24,143 nt of DNA from RUG14130 sp045598325 (GCA_045598325.1 JAZLLT010000014.1:1-24143); one strand, 5' to 3'. Counted from the first letter of the stretch, positions 1 through 8,121 are shown. Numbers and translations: made by a program. Notes: generated by a model not told the origin, from the letters alone.

Positions 1-2144
1 TCGACGCTCTTCGCGGCTCTTACACCGCCGAAGAACGCGGCATCCTCGGCCTCAAGGACCAGGTTTTCGTTGATGTACTCGAGGTTGAAATAGTCGAGCA
101 TCAGGTAGGTGTAGGGATTCTTGATGGCAAATTCGAGGGTATCGGTGCCGTCGCCCTTCAGCGGGATCTCCATGGAGACTTCGCCCGCCGCGTAGGCCCA
201 GGTGCCGGTCTGATCGGTGAGATACCAGTCAAGATCCATGGACTCGCCATTCACGATCACTTCCAGCGTGCCGTCCATGACGGTGCTGTAGGTAACCTTC
301 AGGATGTACTGGCCTTCCCTCTTTGCGGGCAGGTTGTTGAAGATGACCTTGTTTGGGGTGTCGGGTGCGGGATCGATGCCGGTCACGATCTTGTCACCGG
401 ATGCGCCGTTCTGAGGATTGGCGACTGCCGTTCCGGTCAGTTCGCCGCTCTCAAACTCGATGCGGCCGTCAGCGGCAGGATCTTCCTGCGCTTCACCTTC
501 CACCAGTTCTTCGTACGCGTCGCTCTTGTAGATGAGTTTCACATAGTCGATGCCGGCGTAGGCAGTGGCATCATAATCGCAGAATTCCAGACTGTCGGTG
601 CCGTCGCCCTTCAACGGAACTTTGATGGATACCACATTGGGTACGAAATTCCAGTTGGGGTCGGTGGGCGTGTAGCCGCAGGGGATCCTTACGCCATTCA
701 CCTTGACGCCGATATCGCCGGTCATTGCGGACATGTAGCAAATCTGCAGTTCGTAAGTACCGCGCTTGTCAACGGGAACATTCTCGAAAACGATCTTGTT
801 GGGTTCGCCCTCGGCGTAGTCAAGACCGATGATATACTTGCCGCCGGAAGCAGCATCGCTTTCCGCGAATCTCGTTCCGCCGCAGAGCAGACCGTTCTCG
901 GCTTCGAGGACCACATCATCCTCGTCCTGGGGGATCTCGGTGCCGTTCAGTACGGCGTCGATCTGGGAAGCGCAGAGGCTCAGAGTGCTTTCGGGCGCCT
1001 TGATGCCGTTGATCGCCTTCTCAAAGGCGCTGTCCATGAAGTCCATGACCGCGCTCTGCTCTTTGTTCACAATGCTCAGACGGGCACCCTTCATTGCCTC
1101 AAAGTAGGCTCCCGCGAAGGGATTGACGGAGGCGTCCACATTCTGCGCGGCAGCGGCATTGGCGGGGAGATCGCCGCACTTGGCAAGGATGCCCTGCGCT
1201 TCTTCGCCCGCGAGATACTGAACGAACTGCCAGGCCTGATCCTTGACTTTGGAAGAAGCCAGAATGGTCGCCGCTTCGCAGTCGATGATGCTCTCGGCTT
1301 CCGCCCCGTTGGCAGTCGGCACAACGGCTGCCACAAGGCCTTCCGTTCCGATTCCGTCCACGGAGAACGCCTTGCTGTTGGTGATGGTCATAAGATCTTC
1401 ACCGGAGACGACGCAGGAAAGAGGAGAAGTGCCTTCCTCGCAGACATGGAACAGGTCTTTCATAGAGGCGAGAGTCGCCAGCGCGTTCACGCTGTTTTCG
1501 CTGTCAAGATTGCCTGCCGCGGCGGTGTAGCCTTCATCCATCACGCTTCCGCCCGCATTCAGGAACAGCGGGAGCAGGGAGGACGCGTCGCGGCCGCTCA
1601 CGGCAACCGTCTTCTGCATGGCAACGAGTTCTTCAACGGTGGCGGGGGCGGCGGATCCTCCCAGCGCCGCTTCGTTGTAGACGGCCACATCAATCAGGGT
1701 GTTGAAGGGGATGGCATAGCAGCCGTCTTCTTCGCCCATCAGATCGTACAGGATTGCAAACTGGGATGCTTTGACGGCATCGAAGCCTTCTTCGTCCGCC
1801 AGATTTTCCAGCAGGTTTTCGCCGGTGAAGCTACCGATCCTGTCAACAGGCATGATGAGGATATCGGGAGCCTTATGTTCGGCTTCCATGGACAGCACGG
1901 TAGCAAGCGCGCAGTCCATCGCTACGGGCATGATGCGGATATCGTCGTGGCTCTTGTTGAACGCGGAGACGATTTCCTTTTCAAATACCTTCTTTTCGTT
2001 GCCGCTGAAGGTGTGCCAGACCAGGACCTTGGTCTTGGAAACCTTCTCTTCGGCCATCGCAGCCGTGCCGATGCCCGCCGCCGTGATGATAATCAGTGCG
2101 GCAAGGACGATCGAGCATATCTTTTTCAAAAGAAGATGCTTCAT
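1..2144 (-). CDS. Solute-binding protein fused to tandem CBM35/CBM6-like modules (partial, runs off left edge)
   Basis: An open frame of 714 codons runs from the ATG at 2144 to base 1 with no stop, so the C-terminus lies outside the window. AGGAGG lies 10 nt upstream of the ATG. Residues 1-30 are a signal peptide ending in TAAMA-EE, and I see no lipobox cysteine. Residues about 33-400 read like an ABC sugar-binding protein: VLVWHTFSGNEKKVFEKEIV near the start, then APDILIMP. From residue 411 there are tandem beta-sandwich modules with the CBM35/CBM6 signature. Module 1 (about 411-545) has VLEAENG and ASGGKYI. Module 2 (about 560-692) has IEFESGE and GASGDKIV. Module 3 starts near 695 with VLEAEDAAFFGG and is cut. 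Modules 1 and 2 share KGDGTD(S/T)LEF. It is third in a minus-strand operon. The role as a surface glycan-binding SBP is inferred; anchoring, if any, must lie beyond the window. Confidence 0.85.
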   Translation of the reverse strand, partial: MKHLLLKKICSIVLAALIIITAAGIGTAAMAEEKVSKTKVLVWHTFSGNEKKVFEKEIVSAFNKSHDDIRIMPVAMDCALATVLSMEAEHKAPDILIMPVDRIGSFTGENLLENLADEEGFDAVKASQFAILYDLMGEEDGCYAIPFNTLIDVAVYNEAALGGSAAPATVEELVAMQKTVAVSGRDASSLLPLFLNAGGSVMDEGYTAAAGNLDSENSVNALATLASMKDLFHVCEEGTSPLSCVVSGEDLMTITNSKAFSVDGIGTEGLVAAVVPTANGAEAESIIDCEAATILASSKVKDQAWQFVQYLAGEEAQGILAKCGDLPANAAAAQNVDASVNPFAGAYFEAMKGARLSIVNKEQSAVMDFMDSAFEKAINGIKAPESTLSLCASQIDAVLNGTEIPQDEDDVVLEAENGLLCGGTRFAESDAASGGKYIIGLDYAEGEPNKIVFENVPVDKRGTYELQICYMSAMTGDIGVKVNGVRIPCGYTPTDPNWNFVPNVVSIKVPLKGDGTDSLEFCDYDATAYAGIDYVKLIYKSDAYEELVEGEAQEDPAADGRIEFESGELTGTAVANPQNGASGDKIVTGIDPAPDTPNKVIFNNLPAKREGQYILKVTYSTVMDGTLEVIVNGESMDLDWYLTDQTGTWAYAAGEVSMEIPLKGDGTDTLEFAIKNPYTYLMLDYFNLEYINENLVLEAEDAAFFGGVRAAKSV

Positions 2145-2180
2145 TTTCTGAATTCCTCCTGTTGTTATTGGGCTTCTCCC

Positions 2181-2213
2181 GTGACCCGCCCGCGGTCAAG
2201 CGGGCCGGATCAC
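2181..2213 (-). other. Strong intercistronic stem-loop without T-tract
   Basis: On the minus strand, 2213-2207 (GTGATCC) pairs with 2187-2181 (GGGTCAC) with one G-U pair. The inner 2205-2200 (GCCCGC) pairs with 2193-2188 (GCGGGC). The loop is 6 nt and one G (2206) is bulged, giving about 13 bp of mostly GC stem. No T-run follows, so it is unlikely to be an intrinsic terminator. It sits between the SBP gene and the SBP-CBM gene and may protect the upstream mRNA or set unequal expression. Confidence 0.6.
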
Positions 2214-2239
2214 AGTCGACTGCGGAGCAGTGCCTTTTC

Positions 2240-3646
2240 TCAGTCTTCGTTGGCAATGATTCTCTCTTCGAACTCGAGCCAGGCGAGCGTCAGGCGCTTG
2301 TTCGCCTTCTCGTCCATCTCGGCCGCAACTGCCGCTGCCTCACGGCGATCATCGCGGGCGTCGTTGATGATGGACTCGATGCATTCGTTGTTGATCTGCT
2401 CAAAGCCGGGAACGATCTTGTAAAGGTCGGAACGGACCGCGGTGCCCATATGCTCATACATATACAGGATGCCGTCCTGAACATGGGGATTCTCGCTGAA
2501 CGCCTCAACTACATCGGGATGCAGCGTGGAGGGGAAGTACCACAGATAACCGGTGCTCAAATCGTCACCGTCTTTTTCGGAGTACATTTCCATCTTCTTC
2601 ACATTGCCTTCCGCGCCGGTGGTCAGCCACTTGAGCAGTTCATAGGCGGCCTCGGGGCACTGGGCGCCCTTCAGCATGAAGCCGTGGTTCGCGTGCATGC
2701 ACTGGCGGCTGCCGACTTCCTCGACCTGAGGCAGCGGATACATTTCCCACTCGAAGTTCATGTAGCGCATCCAGGAGGCATCGGAGGTCAGCATGAAGGA
2801 TTCGGACAGAACCTTGCCGGACTTGAACGCCATGTCCATGTCATCGGCATCGCTCTCGCCGAACTTTCTGGTATAGTCACTGGTCGCACCGTCAACATTT
2901 GAGTTTCTCATCATCCATGCTTCCAGACCGGGAACGGCGCGCAGATCCTTGAACAGTTTGAACGCGGCGGACCACTGGTTGGTGAAGTCGAAACTCTTGG
3001 TTTCGGGATTGTAGGTATTATATCCGGCTTCCGCGTTCAGCGCGGGGATCATGTAGGAGTCAAAGCCCCACAGTCTTTCCGTGCCGGAAGTCTTGCTGGT
3101 GGTCGCGGCCTTCATGAGGTCGGTGTACTCTTCGACCGTCCAGTCATAATCGGGCTGGTCGAGGTTCAGTTCGTCAAGCAGATCCAGGTTGATGGCAACA
3201 CACTGGAACTGAAGGTCCATGGGCAGCGCGTAGACCTTATCGAGATAGGTATAGTCCGCAAGCAGGGAGGCGGGAACATACTCCGCTTCCGCGTCGTTTG
3301 CCAGGAACTCATCCAGCGGCATGACCCAACCCTGAGATACGGAGAAGGGCAGGCTGCCCCAGTCGCCGACCAGAATATCGGGCATGGAGTTGGTCTGCGC
3401 CTGCGCGGTCAGATAGGTCTGCGCGCCTTCGGAACCGAAGGGATCGATTTCCACATCAATATAGGGATATGCATCGAGGAAATCGCCGATCTGGATCTGC
3501 AGGTCGGTAATGTTCCATGCGGGAACGGCGATCGTGACCGTGCCTTCGATGTCATGGGGATCCTTCTGTGCGGTTTCTGCGAATGCGCAGCATCCCATCA
3601 TCAGCAGCGCCGCGGCAACCAATACAGATACTACTTTCTTGAACAT
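2240..3646 (-). CDS. Extracellular solute-binding protein (family 1 type)
   Basis: This 468-residue protein has the layout of an ABC carbohydrate-binding protein. It has a signal peptide (MFKKVVSVLVAAALLMMGCC), the motif MPDILVGDWGSLPF near residues 90-104, and an acidic mature chain of usual family length. The peptide could be cut at the lipobox-like MMGC (Cys19) or by signal peptidase I after AFA (residue 23); the lipobox is weak because Met is at -3. SD-like AGAGGAAGG lies upstream of the ATG. The translation start region and first residues nearly copy those of the next gene upstream (3713-4120). No permease gene is seen on this strand, so partners probably lie left of the window. The ligand is unknown; a sugar or oligosaccharide is inferred from the family and the CBM-bearing neighbour. 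Confidence 0.85.
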   Translation of the reverse strand: MFKKVVSVLVAAALLMMGCCAFAETAQKDPHDIEGTVTIAVPAWNITDLQIQIGDFLDAYPYIDVEIDPFGSEGAQTYLTAQAQTNSMPDILVGDWGSLPFSVSQGWVMPLDEFLANDAEAEYVPASLLADYTYLDKVYALPMDLQFQCVAINLDLLDELNLDQPDYDWTVEEYTDLMKAATTSKTSGTERLWGFDSYMIPALNAEAGYNTYNPETKSFDFTNQWSAAFKLFKDLRAVPGLEAWMMRNSNVDGATSDYTRKFGESDADDMDMAFKSGKVLSESFMLTSDASWMRYMNFEWEMYPLPQVEEVGSRQCMHANHGFMLKGAQCPEAAYELLKWLTTGAEGNVKKMEMYSEKDGDDLSTGYLWYFPSTLHPDVVEAFSENPHVQDGILYMYEHMGTAVRSDLYKIVPGFEQINNECIESIINDARDDRREAAAVAAEMDEKANKRLTLAWLEFEERIIANED

Positions 3647-3681
3647 TCAACTTACCTTCCTCTCTAATAATATGCCCGATG

Positions 3682-3712
3682 GCAATGGCTTCATTGCTGT
3701 CCCCTGCGGGGA
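3682..3712 (-). other. Two small hairpins between operon genes
   Basis: Directly after the stop of the 135-aa gene there is a 5-bp stem (TCCCC 3700-3704 with GGGGA 3708-3712), then a second 6-bp stem (GCAATG 3682-3687 with CATTGC 3692-3697, 4-nt loop). Neither is followed by T residues on the minus strand. They may affect mRNA processing between the first two genes of the operon; no terminator role is supported. Confidence 0.35.
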
Positions 3713-4120
3713 TTACTCTTCGAGCGCCAGTTCGACATGATCGGCAAACTGGGAAAATACCAGCGTCTTGCCGAGCACATCCTTCAGCCGGCAGCCGTCG
3801 GCGTCGAAGTAGAAGTAACCGTTATTCCAGTACATGCAGAAACGGATCGTGTAGGCAACAGGCGTATCGATTTCGCTCTCGGTCAAAGTGATCTTGCCGG
3901 TCTCGCCCACGCGGATCCATTCGGTGTTGCGGCACTTGCCCAGCGCTTTGACATTGCCGGGATGGATATATACCTCGGTGATGGCCATGCCGAGCGCATT
4001 TTTCACATAGAAGTAATCCGGTTTTTCTTCTTCCGGAGCCACATTCTCGCAAACGCCCGGGCAAGTCATCAGGAGAAGCAACATCATTGCGACCACAACA
4101 GAAACTACCTTCTTGAACAT
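3713..4120 (-). CDS. Small exported protein, first gene of the minus-strand SBP operon
   Basis: The start is taken at 4120 (MFKKVVSV), because AAAGGA lies at proper distance and a signal peptide follows at once; an in-frame ATG at 4195 is upstream of any SD and overlaps the promoter. The protein is 135 aa. Residues 1-25 form a hydrophobic export signal (VVVAMMLLLLMTCPGVC) without a clear lipobox. The mature part is short and probably all beta. It reads FYVKNALGMAITEVYIHPGN near residues 38-57, resembling small exported proteins with an N-x-TG-x-x-I-x-E-x-YI-x-P pattern; I recall the pattern but cannot name a family with confidence. Two Cys pairs could form disulfides. It leads the operon, close behind a good promoter, so it may be made in large amounts. 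Function unknown. Confidence 0.7.
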   Translation of the reverse strand: MFKKVVSVVVAMMLLLLMTCPGVCENVAPEEEKPDYFYVKNALGMAITEVYIHPGNVKALGKCRNTEWIRVGETGKITLTESEIDTPVAYTIRFCMYWNNGYFYFDADGCRLKDVLGKTLVFSQFADHVELALEE

Positions 4121-4195
4121 AGAACTTACCGTCCTTTCTATTGATAAGCCTGCCGGCTTAGGTACATGGATACACAACATCCGCTTATACAACAA

Positions 4196-4223
4196 ATTAT
4201 ATTCCGTAATTTAAAATTTACAA
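4196..4223 (-). promoter_or_regulatory. SigA-type promoter for the minus-strand SBP operon
   Basis: On the minus strand there is TTGTAA (4223-4218), a 16-bp AT-rich spacer and TATAAT (4201-4196). It lies about 76 bp ahead of the ATG at 4120 in the AT-rich region shared with the divergent araC-type gene. Confidence 0.6.
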
Positions 4224-4263
4224 TATTGATTTTACTTTATACTTGCACTATTTTACGCATATA

Positions 4264-4292
4264 TTGATTGTTCGTTTCTTTCGATGTATAAT
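4264..4292 (+). promoter_or_regulatory. SigA-type promoter for the AraC-type regulator
   Basis: TTGATT (4264-4269), a 17-bp spacer and TATAAT (4287-4292) precede the regulator's ATG at 4339. The 9-mer ATATTGATT occurs here (4261-4269) and again at 4223-4231, beside the divergent promoter, so one regulator could touch both. Confidence 0.65.
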
Positions 4293-4338
4293 AAATGGGT
4301 CATATGTATCCCGTGAAACTTGGTAAAGGAGACCATAT

Positions 4339-5250
4339 ATGCAGTTTCTCTTTGATAAAATCCATCTGAACGACGAAATTCCCTTTGATATTTTCGAAAA
4401 TCACCTGACTTCCGAAGAATATTCCTCGGGAAATAATATAAGAATTCATCTCCATGAATGCCTTGAACTCAATTATATCGTCGAAGGCGAGGGAGATTAC
4501 TTCATCGACAGTAAAATGTACAATTTCCACGCGGGCGATGTCCTCATCATCAACAACCTCGAATATCACGGCATCACGCGGGTGCAGGATACCGCCATCA
4601 AAGTCATCATATTCGACCCGTCCTTCGTCTGGAGCGGAAGTTCGCTGGATTACCAGTTCATCAAAGCCTTCTACGAATACAAAAGCGACTACAACCACCT
4701 GATCCCGAAAAGCAGCCAGACAGAGCAGATAAACGCCATAATCCACGAAATCGAGGAAGAATCGGAAAATAAGATACCGGGTTACCAGTTGATCATCAAG
4801 TCGCTGCTGATGAAGATCCTTGCGCTCATTTACAGAGGCTACGAAAGCGTCGGTCAGGAGCCCTTCTCCGTGCAGGAGTTTTCCAAGAACTACGCGAAGA
4901 TCGCGGACTCCATCAACTACATCAACGGCAACTTCCGCGACCGGCTCACCCTTGACCAACTCGCCGACCTGTCCCACATGAGTCAGAACTATTTTTCCTA
5001 CTTCTTCGGCAGTGTGATGCACTGCTCCCCCTTTGAATACATCAAGAAGCGTCGCATCGAATACGCCTGCCGCAGACTCATCAGTACCTCTGACAGCATC
5101 ACACAGATCTCCATCGATTCCGGCTACAGCAACATCCCCTACTTCAACCGCATCTTCAAGGAAGAAATGAAAGTGTCCCCGACACAGTTCCGAAAATCCT
5201 ATTTATCAGGAGCCGCCGGGATCCATATGCTTGAAAAACCGCGGAACTGA
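4339..5250 (+). CDS. AraC-family transcriptional regulator with cupin sensor domain
   Basis: This is a 303-residue one-component regulator. Residues about 30-95 form an AraC-type cupin domain, seen in IHLHECLELNYIVEGEGDYF and HAGDVLIINNLEYHGI. Residues about 190-298 are a double helix-turn-helix domain, with LTLDQLADLSHMSQNYFSYF as the first HTH and ITQISIDSGYSNIPYFNRIF as the second, ending in the usual SPTQFRKSY. AAAGGAG (4325-4331) lies 7 nt before the ATG. It is divergent from the minus-strand SBP operon, sharing a 218-bp intergenic region, so control of that operon (and itself) by a bound sugar is the likely job. The ligand is unknown. There is no TM segment; it acts in the cytoplasm. 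Confidence 0.92.
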   Translation: MQFLFDKIHLNDEIPFDIFENHLTSEEYSSGNNIRIHLHECLELNYIVEGEGDYFIDSKMYNFHAGDVLIINNLEYHGITRVQDTAIKVIIFDPSFVWSGSSLDYQFIKAFYEYKSDYNHLIPKSSQTEQINAIIHEIEEESENKIPGYQLIIKSLLMKILALIYRGYESVGQEPFSVQEFSKNYAKIADSINYINGNFRDRLTLDQLADLSHMSQNYFSYFFGSVMHCSPFEYIKKRRIEYACRRLISTSDSITQISIDSGYSNIPYFNRIFKEEMKVSPTQFRKSYLSGAAGIHMLEKPRN

Positions 5251-5516
5251 GCAAATTTCATCACCAAACAGAAAAACACATTGACAATACCGGTACGATT
5301 TATGCGCCGGATAGTTCCCATATGATAATCTGGCTCAGGTTATCAAAAGTTCTCACTCATCTTCATAGCACTTTATGAAGGACGGAGACAACTCTCCTGC
5401 CATCGACCAGAACAGCCCGGTGAATGCGTTCAAGATGGGTATGATGAAAGTTAAGTAACCGCTCAATAAAACCGTACCTTGTCTGAGGCCATGTTGATGT
5501 GAGATAATCGATAGGG
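5251..5516. other. Gene-poor stretch, no supported gene
   Basis: I see no convincing gene here. A minus-strand frame open from about 5526 to a stop at 5353 (57 codons, no ATG near its 5' end) encodes a hydrophobic run (YLTFIIPILNAFTGLFWSMA) that could be the tail of a lost membrane protein or chance. An overlapping minus frame of 65 codons starting at 5560 has no family resemblance. Together with the adjacent tnpA stub this looks like decayed, possibly transferred DNA. Confidence 0.4.
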
Positions 5517-5563
5517 CTAATGGAATCTAATAGATTCTCATAGGGTCTATTAGATTCCATTAG
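5517..5563. repeat. 18-bp perfect inverted repeat with 11-nt spacer
   Basis: Left arm 5517-5534 is CTAATGGAATCTAATAGA; right arm 5546-5563 is its exact reverse complement. The arms also contain a shorter nested palindrome (GAATCTA-A-TAGATTC). The stem is AT-rich with no T-run after it, so it is a poor terminator. It lies 30 bp upstream of the tnpA stub. Confidence 0.75.
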
Positions 5564-5593
5564 ACACGGTTAGTCATAGACAGGAGGCCCAAG

Positions 5594-5767
5594 ATGACGA
5601 GCGGAGAACTGAAACACAGAGCATTGGTGAAGCAATTGGCTGAGCAAATCAGGCAATGTCAGACCAGTGGGAAGCGTGTAGGGCAATGGTGCGAAGAGAA
5701 TCAAATAAACATCAAGACTTATAAAAAAGGAAATAGAAATCCATTTAGGGAGTTCCATTTCCTTTAA
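5594..5767 (+). pseudogene. tnpA: Truncated IS66-family TnpA-like fragment
   Basis: The frame begins at ATG 5594 with AGGAGG at 5582-5587. Residues 1-43 read like the start of IS66-family TnpA: a helical ALVKQLAEQIRQCQTSGKRV followed by QWCEENQINIKTY, close to the usual QWCEENGI-x-x-x-TYYYW. After Tyr43 the expected YYW and the rest of a roughly 100-130-residue protein are missing; the frame continues for 14 unrelated codons (KKGNRNPF...) to TAA at 5765. No TnpB or TnpC coding sequence and no terminal repeats are visible. It is therefore a remnant, not an active element. The break point near 5720 coincides with the terminator-like hairpin of the convergent gene. Confidence 0.7.
5722..5765 (-). 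terminator. Possible AT-rich intrinsic terminator of the two-TM AraC regulator gene
   Basis: On the minus strand, 5765-5753 pairs with 5738-5726 (13 bp, one mismatch, 14-nt loop), and the stem runs into six T residues (5728-5723). It lies 30 bp after the stop at 5795. Few GC pairs make it weak. Confidence 0.45.
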
Positions 5768-5794
5768 TTTTCCTGTAAATTTGTCAGGCTACAA

Positions 5795-8029
5795 TTACTG
5801 TGCGCGATGCGCATCGCGGTATTCGGAAGGTGTGATCTCGTTGTTGAGTGCTTTGAAATGACGGATAAAGGCGTGAGTGCCGTTATAGCCGACCTTCTCG
5901 GCGATCTCGCGGATTGCGGCATCGGTCTCGCTGAGCAGCCGTTTTGCGCGGTCGATGCGGATCTCGTTCAGGTATTGGATGAGCGTCTTGCCGGTAGCTT
6001 CCTTGAACAGTTCGCCCAGATACCGGGGGTTCAGGTCCACGCAGGAGGCGATGTCGGCGATGGAAAGATCCTTGTAATAGAAATTCCCGATATATTCCGT
6101 CACGGTGGGGATATACTTGACGATGTTGCCGCTGTCCAGCGCAGCGGCTGTGCGGCTCTCGAACAGGGTCGTCAGCAGGCTTTCCGTCTTTGCGCGCAGC
6201 GCTTCCGCGGTATTGACGGCGGACAGGCCGGAAAGATACGCGAGCATTTCATCCACATGAAGCTCGCGGTTGCCCATCCAGATCTCGTTCAGGATGTTGT
6301 TGGCCAGAATACAGGTGATGTTTTTGGCAAGCTCAAGCGGCAGCTGCGCGGGCATCAGATAGTCGTCAAAGTAGGAATCGATCCCCTTGCGCACCATTTC
6401 GCGGGAGTTTTTGCGGAAGCCGCCTATGAGCTGCTCCATGATGGCGGTGGGATGAACGGGCACCTCACGGGGAGAGGAGGCGTCGCCTCCGCCGTTTATG
6501 AGCTCCGAAGGCATATGGGCATCGGATAGCCGTCCGGCGGAATAGCAGGAATTGGAGACCTTCGAAAGCGAATCCACACAAGGCCCCGTAAAGAAGAGCA
6601 GGGACACATCGTAATTACTTTGCGCGAGCGTGTTGATATGGTGCAGCGAGGTCTTGAGCAGGGTGTTCAAGGTCTCATAGGTTATGTCGTGGTTGATGAA
6701 GAAATAAATCCGGTTATCCAGAGAAGTGTGGAAATAGACGCGGAAATTCGGGGACAACTCCCGCTCGATCAGGTCCTTGATGAACAGAGTGACGCTGTAG
6801 GCCGTGGTGGCGTCGGTTTCCAGATTCGTATCATCGATGGTAGTCAGGCAGACAAAACCCGTGAAATACGGATGCTCGAAGCGCAGACCGCAGTAGGCCA
6901 GATGCTCCTCCAGCTTCTGCTCGGACCCGATATGCCCATGTATGATGTCGGCGATGACCGTGCTCTGAATAAGCGAAATGTATTTCTTCTCGCTTTCGGT
7001 CATCTGACGGTTGCTCGTGATCAGTCGGTCGATCACATCATCCAGCGCCGCGGACGGATCATGTTCCGGAGCGATGGGACTGCCGGTGCCGTCGCTGATT
7101 TTGCGGATCAAATCCTGCGAGCGGCGGGAGGTAATGCGGGAAAACAGGCGCATCAGGAAGAAAAACGCGAGCATGCTGGCAAGATAGATCAGCACCAGTA
7201 TACTCATCTCAGGCAGACACGCGTTGAAGAGCTGCCCGGTTGTGGTGAGGATCGCGCAATAGATAGAGGTCGAGTCCAGCTGCTGGTAGTACAGATATTC
7301 GCCGGGCAGCGCGAGCGTACCCTTGCTGCCGTACAGTCCCTGCGGAAGCTGCTCCCGGAGACTGTTTGCCTTTTCCGTGTTTCCGTCGGAACCCACGATT
7401 CCGCTGTCCGAGATCAGGAATACCTGCTCATAATGTGAGATTTCGGAGAGCAGATCGTCGACATTCAGATTGACTACGACCAGATCGTCGGCGGGAAACA
7501 CCTCAAAGGGGATGCGGCGGACGATGGTGATCACGCCCGCGGGGCGGATATAGGAAAGACCTCCGGTCTGCACGCTGCGGCAGCCATACCAGAAGGCGAG
7601 GTCGTTCTCCCTGCAGTATTCCAGAATTTCGCGGTCATAAAATGTGTTCTGATTATACAGGGTCTCGGGGGTCAGCACTTTGCCGGAGCGTGAAAAGAGG
7701 ATGTAGACGGACTCCACCATGTGGTTGACATCCGATGTACGCACGAGCGTGTCGAAAACCGTTTTGAGGTCGCTCATGCAGGAACCCTTCATTTCGTTCT
7801 GCGTGCTCAGCGTCTTGAGCTCCGGGATCGAGGCAATCTCCACCGACAGGGCGTTTCCGAATACCAGAGAATCGGACAGAGAGGAGGTAATGTAGGACAA
7901 CGAACTTGATTTGTCGCTGTGGAACTGCTCACAGGTCCGCCGGCAGGACAAAATTCCGAACAAAACGAACACGATCGTCAGCAGGGCGACCGGGAAGAAC
8001 CACAATTTATCCGGGTGCTTTTTGAACAT
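5795..8029 (-). CDS. Membrane-anchored AraC-family sensor-regulator (YesS/YtdP-like layout)
   Basis: I take the ATG at 8029 (744 aa) because AAAAGGA lies 8 nt ahead of it; the ATG at 8047 would leave only about a 12-nt leader from the predicted promoter. The layout is TM1 (about residues 10-28, WFFPVALLTIVFVLFGIL), an extracytoplasmic sensor region (about 30-272) of Cache-like type by size and position, TM2 (275-296, MSILVLIYLASMLAFFFLM), a cytoplasmic linker of about 340 residues, and a C-terminal AraC double HTH (about 640-742: LSIADIASCVDLNPRYLGEL and IREIAEKVGYNGTHAFIRHF). Such proteins sense an outside signal, often a sugar, and act on adjacent transport operons. It is divergent from the carbohydrate operon starting at 8326 and is its likely activator. 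The ligand is unknown. Confidence 0.9.
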   Translation of the reverse strand: MFKKHPDKLWFFPVALLTIVFVLFGILSCRRTCEQFHSDKSSSLSYITSSLSDSLVFGNALSVEIASIPELKTLSTQNEMKGSCMSDLKTVFDTLVRTSDVNHMVESVYILFSRSGKVLTPETLYNQNTFYDREILEYCRENDLAFWYGCRSVQTGGLSYIRPAGVITIVRRIPFEVFPADDLVVVNLNVDDLLSEISHYEQVFLISDSGIVGSDGNTEKANSLREQLPQGLYGSKGTLALPGEYLYYQQLDSTSIYCAILTTTGQLFNACLPEMSILVLIYLASMLAFFFLMRLFSRITSRRSQDLIRKISDGTGSPIAPEHDPSAALDDVIDRLITSNRQMTESEKKYISLIQSTVIADIIHGHIGSEQKLEEHLAYCGLRFEHPYFTGFVCLTTIDDTNLETDATTAYSVTLFIKDLIERELSPNFRVYFHTSLDNRIYFFINHDITYETLNTLLKTSLHHINTLAQSNYDVSLLFFTGPCVDSLSKVSNSCYSAGRLSDAHMPSELINGGGDASSPREVPVHPTAIMEQLIGGFRKNSREMVRKGIDSYFDDYLMPAQLPLELAKNITCILANNILNEIWMGNRELHVDEMLAYLSGLSAVNTAEALRAKTESLLTTLFESRTAAALDSGNIVKYIPTVTEYIGNFYYKDLSIADIASCVDLNPRYLGELFKEATGKTLIQYLNEIRIDRAKRLLSETDAAIREIAEKVGYNGTHAFIRHFKALNNEITPSEYRDAHRAQ

Positions 8030-8065
8030 GGCCATCATCCTTTTCATATGTCCGTCGGCGCTGTT

Positions 8066-8094
8066 AGTCTACCATAAACGACGCGAAAAATCAA
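8066..8094 (-). promoter_or_regulatory. Promoter of the two-TM AraC regulator
   Basis: On the minus strand: TTGATT (8094-8089), 17-bp spacer, TAGACT (8071-8066). The predicted start near 8059 leaves about 30 nt before the preferred ATG at 8029. Confidence 0.5.
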
Positions 8095-8121
8095 ACGGAG
8101 TTTGCGCCGCTGTTCCGTAAT

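Noticed and set aside
2181..2213. Hairpin as intrinsic terminator between the SBP genes
   Set aside because: No T-run follows on the minus strand, and the downstream gene has an SD but no visible promoter of its own.
1446..2423. Plus-strand open frame of 325 codons at the left end
   Set aside because: Opposite to the SBP-CBM gene, which has a signal peptide, SD and domain signatures; the plus frame has low-complexity sequence only.
5281..5339. TTGACA at 5281 with TATGAT/GATAAT near 5331-5339 as a promoter
   Set aside because: The spacing is more than 40 bp, far outside 15-19 bp, and no gene follows with proper signals.
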